DNA of 64,000 bases from Varanus komodoensis (Eukaryota; Chordata; Lepidosauria; Squamata; Varanidae): contig NW_025335761.1 in assembly GCF_004798865.1 (NCBI RefSeq), positions 17,212,634-17,276,633 on the forward strand, read 5' to 3'. Positions 57,893 to 64,000 of this stretch are shown piece by piece (position 1 is the first letter of the stretch; every line of letters starts with the position of its first letter). The notes under the pieces were generated by a model, which did no database searches, was not told the origin of the DNA, and worked only from the letters and a program-made list of their open reading frames with translations. The translations under genes were made by a program, and so were the position numbers.

Positions 57893-58895
57893 AATTGCCT
57901 ACCTGTGCCAGCTTCTTTAATCTGCCCAATGGTAGGGCCAGCTTTGAATTATGGACAAACCAGGCTCTTCTTCCTACAGTGCAAAAATAACTTGTGATGT
58001 TATAGTGATGGTTTAAAGAGGGAATAGAAGAATGGGGCCTTTGGTAGATGCATCCTCTGTGAATATGTTGTTTAGAGGAAAATACCCGATGCAGAAGCAG
58101 AATACCTCTGGCTTGATAGCTAGCACTGAAGGTCCAGTTGTGCATGGATCCTTTCTTAATGGGACTGAGCACCAGGGATGTCTATGACCTTCATGGCCTC
58201 CTTGTGAGCAGTCCCAGAGGCATCTGAATGGTTGTTACTTGGAACAGGAAACTGGGCCTGGCAGACCTTGGTCTGATCCACCGAAGCAGTTTTGGGTTTG
58301 CATTTTGCTTCTCCTACAAAACAATGCTCACTACCTGATGGAAGCCTCCAGACCTTGTCTTGAAGAAGGATCTCTTGCTCTTTAGACTTCTTGCTCTCTG
58401 AGAATGACATAGTTCAGGATCAAAAGCTGAACTAGCCAGGTATTTCTGATTGAAAATTTAGTCACTCTCAGTTCACTGTTCAGAATAGTCTTGAAAAATT
58501 CCATGTTTACCTGTAGTTTAGTTAGACTTCTCTTTTCCTTTGTCATCAGCTCAGAGGAGCAGGTTGTAGTGCTTGGAAACAAGGTATATGCAGGTGGCCA
58601 AACTCTTTCACTAGCCATGTGGTCAGAATCTCTCTGTTTCTTTTTTTCTGAAATGATTTCCTTGAAAAAATATATATTATACTAGGACTAAAGAGGAGAG
58701 GTCCTGTTTCTCCACTCTCTGGCCCTTGGTGGATAGAGATGATGAGAGTGGTAGTCCATCAAAAACCAACTTGAGGGCACCAGCTTGGGGAAAATGTTCT
58801 CAAGCTCATTTCTGCACTACTGTAGTTTCTACTGCTGCTAAGCTGCTGAGTCTGGGTGTTGCATTAGGACCCGCTTCCCCAAGCTCCACACACTT

Positions 58896-58928
<33 letters not shown>

Positions 58929-61164
58929 ACATTTCTATGGATAACAATTCCTGATTGTCCATGCTGGCTAGGATTGATTGAAAAGGAAGTCCAAAACACT
59001 GAAAGGTTACCAGGATGAAGAAAACAAAAAGCAAAAGCAACTGAGAGATGCAAAGCTTCTGTGCTCTTCTATTTTACTAAGCAACTCTTCTCAAAATTCC
59101 AGTTGTATATGCTGGCCAGGACTGGCCCTCCCATTAGGTAGAGTGAGGCAACTGCCTCAGGTGGCAGATGCTGAGAGGCTAGGAACAACATCAAGGTGCT
59201 GTAAGGCAGAGCTCAGCACCCCATGGAGACCACCCTGGTTGCCTTAAACTGGCCCTCTTTCAAAGGTGACTGAAGACACTGAGTGCTGAGATTCATTTGC
59301 CAACCTGTGCAGGTTCTGTACCTGAAACAGGGGAGGCACCATGTCGTCCACCCCTGGCAGCAAAATGTCTTGGGCCAGCTCAGGTGCAGCTTCTTTTCCT
59401 TCCTCAAATAGTGATGACCTTGGTGTGTGTGTGGGGGGGGGGTAGGGGAACAAAAGCATCATACCATTACATGTAGATTTTACAATTCAATCTTTGAAGC
59501 GGAAGTGCTCTCTAGAAGGAAGGTGACCCCGCAGCAGAAATAAGCAACTGGGTGTTCTTGGCCTGTAAGCTGACCAGTGCTAATCTAAGAAAGCTCATAT
59601 CCTTAGTTTCTTGCTGTTTTCTTAAAAAATTCTTGCAGGAATATCTGAAGCACCACATCAGTCAGTGTTCAAGCCCTGTTTTAAAGTGACGAGTTGTCAT
59701 GTCAGATGAAAAATTGCAACAAGGGTTGGGAGTTAGGTATGTGCCTTTCCAATGGATTATTTCATTTTATTCAGTCGAGCATAAGCATCATTACAGAGCT
59801 TTATGTTGTAGCTGAAGATCAGTCTTCCCTTTGGGAAACAATTTTGCCTCAGTAGCATAGCTCTGCTGTGTGTGTGTGTGTGTGTGAATTTCAAGGGGAA
59901 AAAGCATAAGAACTATCCATTTGTCTTGTTACCTAAAGTCATAATGATCTGCGTAAGCATCTCCCTAGCAACAGAATTGAATGTCATAAATAGAAGATTA
60001 AGGAATAAGATGAAAGATAAGCCACACTGATTTTACACAGAATTGATTATTGGTAAAACAGTACATGGCAAGAGCAGCATCTTGTGCTTTATAGAGAAAG
60101 GGGTATATTTAAGAACTAAATTCTAAACCTGCATCCCTTAAGTCCTCAAACGGTTATGGGGACTCTAGCGCCTTCCCCATTCACTGGGGACAGCTGCCTC
60201 TCAGTGGCAGAATGTGCCGTTTGCCTGCACAAAGTTTTGGGTCCGATCTCAGTCTTCTTCCAGAGGAAGGATGGGAGAGACGGAGAAGCTGCTGTCAATC
60301 AGGATACAACAGCCTTCCCCAGTTTGGTGTGCTGCAGATGATCTGGCCGTGCAGGCTATAGTTAGTGGGAGCTGGGATAGACAATTCTGTGCTAGACAGA
60401 GTAATGGACTGACTCCGCTGGCATGAAGAAAAGCCAGAAGCAGAGACACCAGGCCCTGGACTCAGAAAACCCACATGGGTAAACCCTTCTCAAAGACACC
60501 CACTTTGGGGAACAGCACATATTTTGAAAAGACATGATTAACTTTCACATCCCTGACTTGGAATGAATCATGAAACTTCCCCGTTATAGATTTTAGGTTA
60601 TTTACTATTTTGCACTTTTCAATATTGATTTTTTATTCGATTGTATGTGGCTTTAAGTAAACCACGTGGAGATACTGCAGCATTAAGCAGTACTGAAGTA
60701 GCTTAAATAAACCAAACAGCTGCAATCGAGACTGACGCACAGTGCTGAGTGTGTGTATGGGGGGGGGGGGTTATTTCCTCCCCACTGACAGAAAGGTAAA
60801 TAATGCTAAAAGAGTTCATCATCCTGCCAGTACTGTGCATCTGTAAGCTGCAATTATCCCTGTATACGAGGGACAGTCCCTAGCTTCTAGTTCCTGTCCC
60901 CTGTACATTGCTATCTTATCTCTGCTTTTGCCTTTCGGGGATGCCTTCTTAAAATGAGGTTCATGTGAGGTGCTAGAGTTGTTCTTCTTCATGGTTTAGT
61001 CCCCCCACCCCTCCATTGAGTGGATTGATGGAGGGCAGGGAGAGGAGGCTTTGTGGTCTGTGAAAATGGGTATTCCAGAAGTGCCTCGATTTGCAGCAGT
61101 CGGAGGGGACATGCTTGCAGCTCCTCTTCCCACACTTAGCTGCAGCAAAGGAACCAGGGCATGT
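57893..61164. other. non-coding stretch with microsatellites
   Basis: No gene. Simple repeats: (GAT)n at 58897-58927, (GT)n with a G-run at 59422-59443, (TG)n at 59866-59886, and poly-G at 60759-60770. At 59960-59980 a half X-box-like ccctagcaacag occurs. Confidence 0.45.
58897..58927. repeat. simple repeat (GAT)n
   Basis: About nine tandem gat units lead into tacatttctatgg, which may be an old LINE tail. Confidence 0.9.
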
Positions 61165-61365
61165 GGGGAGATGCTGTGACTCAGGGCAGGTCACCTGCTT
61201 TGCACACAGAAGGCCCTGGGTTCGATACCTGTATCTCCATGTAGGGATAGGAAAGGCGCCTGCCTGAAACCCTGGAGAGCTGCTGCCAGTCAGTGTTAGC
61301 AATGCTGGGCTAGGTGGCTGAATGGCTTGTTTCAGCATCAGGTGGCTTCCTTGGCTCTTAATGGC
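61165..61365 (+). repeat. tRNA-derived SINE, second type
   Basis: Head gatgctgtgactcagggcag, B-box GGTTCGATACC within ctgggttcgatacctgtatc, then ctgaaaccctggagagctgc-tgccagtcag and gtggctgaatggcttgtttc-agcatcaggtggcttcctt. Same family as 41640 and 53108. Confidence 0.8.
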
Positions 61366-62451
61366 ACAGGCAGCAGGGAAGGCGTCTATGCAAAGCCTGC
61401 TCTCACACACACCAGCCTTGCTGTACCTTTTTACAATGATGCTATTTAGCAGACCTCTCATCATTCCTGTTAGTTCTCAAAGAAAGTGACTTGTCCAGGT
61501 CCATATAGGACATCAGTGCTAGGAATGGGGTTTTGGCCAAGATCCCTGAATCCAGTTGCCCCGAGGGCAGAACATGCTAAACCCGTTTCAGCTCAGCATT
61601 GCTTCTCTTATATCTATACCAAACTATGCTATTTTTTCACCTCTGTCTCATTAAGGAGTTCTGTGCAGAGAAGCAAATGTTATTTGCTTAATTGGAAATT
61701 GCAGACATCAATCAGAAGTGTGTGTGAATTCGGTGTTCCCAGCAGTGCATTACTGGCTATATCACATGTGCATCTCAGTGTGCACCTCCATCCATATTTT
61801 ATCGTGAGTAACAACACTCGAGAAGAGTCAGATCAGTACATTTGAATGTTATGGGGAAAATATTGTATGCTCTGTTCCAATCTCATATCCCACATTAGTG
61901 TCTTAATTTGTATAGCTCCCATCTTTAAATCTGACACTCCTCCTAAAAATGCAGAATCAGACATAAAAAATGCAGAATCTACGTGGGGAACCCAAACTCC
62001 ACCATTAAGCTATCCATCTTTATTAGGACCAGCCAGTTAAAAACTTAGACCAGATCCAGTGTGTCATCCCTAGTTTGAAATTGAGTGTACACTATAGACC
62101 CCATAGTCACTAGTTTTTGGCTAGTTTTTGAGCTTTTCTATTTCTTTCTCCATGCCTATTACACCAACTAGCCTGATGAAGAGTTCTGGACAACTTGAAA
62201 GTTTGCATAGTCTTTTGGGGCATTTTTATTGGCCCCGTCAAAGAAATTGCATAACTGAGGATTTTAGATTAAGTGGCCTGAAATCTGGGACAGCAGGGGG
62301 TTTACATATGGGCCAGCATAGTTATCTTTGTTGTTACTGTTGTTATTGAAGGGTTCTATAATGGCTTGAGTATTAAAAGCCTCTAACTGTAAATCCTGTC
62401 TGTATACATTCAGATATAAATCTCATTCAGTTTGGTGCCTATACACAGTTA
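61366..62451. other. non-coding stretch
   Basis: No gene. An AT-rich patch at 61675-61720 (gttatttgcttaattggaaa) is unique. Small direct repeats of aatgcagaatc occur at 61948-61982. Confidence 0.4.
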
Positions 62452-62515
62452 TTGTAAGAGCCATTAAATTCAGTGGCTATTATTTCTGAGTAGACATGTA
62501 TAGGATTATCCTGTA
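62452..62515 (+). repeat. short dispersed module, second copy
   Basis: taagagccattaaattcagt-ggctattatttctgagtaga-catgtataggattatcctgt. Compare 28855-28920. Confidence 0.5.
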
Positions 62516-62643
62516 CAAATAAGTTTTTATTATATGGTTGAGGAATAGTCATTCATCTGAGCCTCTCTGCCCACAGGCACAAAGTACAGATCTCATTCTT
62601 TGAATCTTCTTGCTAAATGATGATGAAACTGTGTAGACTTTGC

Positions 62644-62679
62644 CAATATTGACTTTATTTTTGCATAAAGTCAATATTG
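62644..62679. repeat. perfect 15-bp stem-loop
   Basis: Arm caatattgactttat (62644-62658) is exactly complementary to ataaagtcaatattg (62665-62679) across a 6-base loop, ttttgc. Confidence 0.9.
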
Positions 62680-63720
62680 ATGCTCTTTCGTAATGTCTTA
62701 TCTATTAGCAAAAGTAATAGCAAATGTTCCATTTCTCTTCTTCTCTTGGTTCTAATTAGGCACATAATTTGATGGAATTGAAATTGTCTGTGTTTGGAAC
62801 AGGAAAACAACTTTCTGATAATATCTCTAAGGATAAGTAGCAACTATAGTCACCTAAATGACATTGACTTTTTTCATCTCTATAAGTCAAATAAAGCCTA
62901 TAATATACCAGTTCTATGTGAAACTATTTCTGGCAGAGAAATAATAAAATGGTAATGGGTTATATTGATCTGGTTTTATCTACAACTACTGTTGACAAAG
63001 CTGTGGGAGAGGGAAGAGAGGGGGCTGTTGCTGCAAATGGTTTTGCAAAATTCCAGAGCCAACAACACCTTCCTTAGGAGGAAGAACCTGCTTCTGGGCA
63101 TCTTCAACAACCTAGATGCTACTGGATGTCTGGATTTTTGTAGCTGTGGGTATGAGTCCCATCAAATCGGTGGACATCTTTTTGCTTTACCTTCTCATTC
63201 CTTGGCTCACCAAGCTCTGCAATCTTGTCAGCATTTTTTCATGCCCATGACCAGAAATTTATCAAAGATAGCCTTATCTTTCATGAATTCCTGTTATCCG
63301 CTTTGAAACTATCCAAGCTGGACAATGTTACATTGTCTGGTAGTAGATTTAATAGTTCAACAAGGGCTGGCATGAAGTGTATACATGGCTGGCCACTTGC
63401 CAAAGGCCCAGACCTCAGCAAACACCCACTACCCCCTGGAGTTGCTCCTCCACTTTATAGTGGCAGACTGCTTGCTCACCAGCCTCTTCCTCTGGCTCTG
63501 ACAACAATGGTGATGTGAAAGAAGAACAGTAGATGCCACTGTCTGCTTGCTTGTTGGCACTTTGCCTGTCAAGCAAGCAAGAGTTATCAGCAAGGAGAAA
63601 GAGGAAGAGGAGCGAGAGCAGCTGGAGGTAATGAGGGAGATTTGCTGAGGGAGGGGTCTCATTCAGAATGCCTGGCTCAAAGGCCCTCAGAAACCTAGAT
63701 CTGGCACTGAGTTTAACTAC
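62680..63720. other. non-coding stretch
   Basis: No gene or assignable repeat. The ORF at 62965-63306 has no recognisable domain. Confidence 0.4.
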
Positions 63721-63933
63721 TGTCAGGTCCTAACTGGAGAAAGATTCCTCCGATGAAGAGAGCCAGTGCAGTGAGTCCCAGCCACAGTCAGACACACCAG
63801 GGTCCTGGCTCCTCCTCCTCCTCCAACAGATGGGAGTCACCCGTTGCCACAAGCCCATGTGCCTGACTGTGGCTGGGGCTCATTGCACTGGCTCTCTTTG
63901 TCTGAGGAATCCTCCTCCAGGTAGGACCTGACA
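63721..63933. mobile_element. inverted-repeat (foldback) element
   Basis: The left arm (63721-63796) starts tgtcaggtcctaactggaga and continues agagagccagtgcagtgagt-cccagccacagtcagacaca. The right arm (63858-63933) is its near-complete inverse complement, gcctgactgtggctggggct ... ccaggtaggacctgaca. Each arm is about 75 bases. The spacer of about 61 bases includes a (CTC)n tract. No target duplication is evident. It may be a foldback MITE, or two inverted end fragments of a TG...CA-bounded element. Confidence 0.7.
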
Positions 63934-64000
63934 AGCATGTGCTATGAGAACAACTTCCTTCTGCTATCCCAAATCTCTCTGGTTGTTTTTACTGGATGAC

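Noticed and set aside
63721-63933. Complete LTR pair of an endogenous retrovirus
   Set aside because: The TG...CA ends are suggestive, but the repeats are inverted, only about 75 bases long, and have no internal coding sequence.

Overview
The window is vertebrate nuclear DNA, most likely from a squamate reptile. It holds no convincing intact host protein-coding gene. The repeat mix supports the assignment: a Bov-B (RTE) LINE, a Sauria-type SINE with a Bov-B-like tail, other tRNA-derived SINEs, many CR1 and L2 fragments, an L1 fragment, and a DIRS-type tyrosine-recombinase retroelement. The species cannot be told from what I can see.

Layout. 1-6.4 kb is intergenic or intronic DNA with small palindromic repeats, one SINE and one MITE-like element. 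6.39-12.11 kb is a near full-length but broken DIRS-like retroelement. It has inverted termini, an internal region complementary to both termini, a gag-like region, reverse transcriptase/RNase H and a tyrosine recombinase. 12.1-43.2 kb is non-coding with scattered CR1, L2, SINE and unclassified repeats, and several unique AT-rich stretches that could be conserved regulatory DNA. 43.2-47.42 kb is a nested stack: a Bov-B LINE interrupted by a CR1 3' piece and by an antisense L1 3' piece. 47.4-49.7 kb is more LINE debris. 49.78-51.72 kb is a CpG-island-like GC-rich block with an Sp1-type box and a good splice donor. It is the best candidate for a host promoter and first non-coding exon, probably on the + strand. 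51.7-64 kb would then be intron or downstream DNA, with SINEs, a duplicated unclassified repeat, one weak candidate exon and a strong inverted-repeat element at the right edge.

How it fits together. Nearly all recognisable protein sequence belongs to retroelements. The host content is at most one promoter and first exon plus possible enhancers. The most interesting structures are the DIRS terminus/internal-complement arrangement, the three-layer LINE nest, two apparently unclassified repeat families (copies near 30.3, 35.6 and 41.2 kb, and near 55.3 and 56.0 kb), and two foldback structures near the right end (62.64 and 63.72 kb). All assignments were made by eye from sequence; none was checked against a database.
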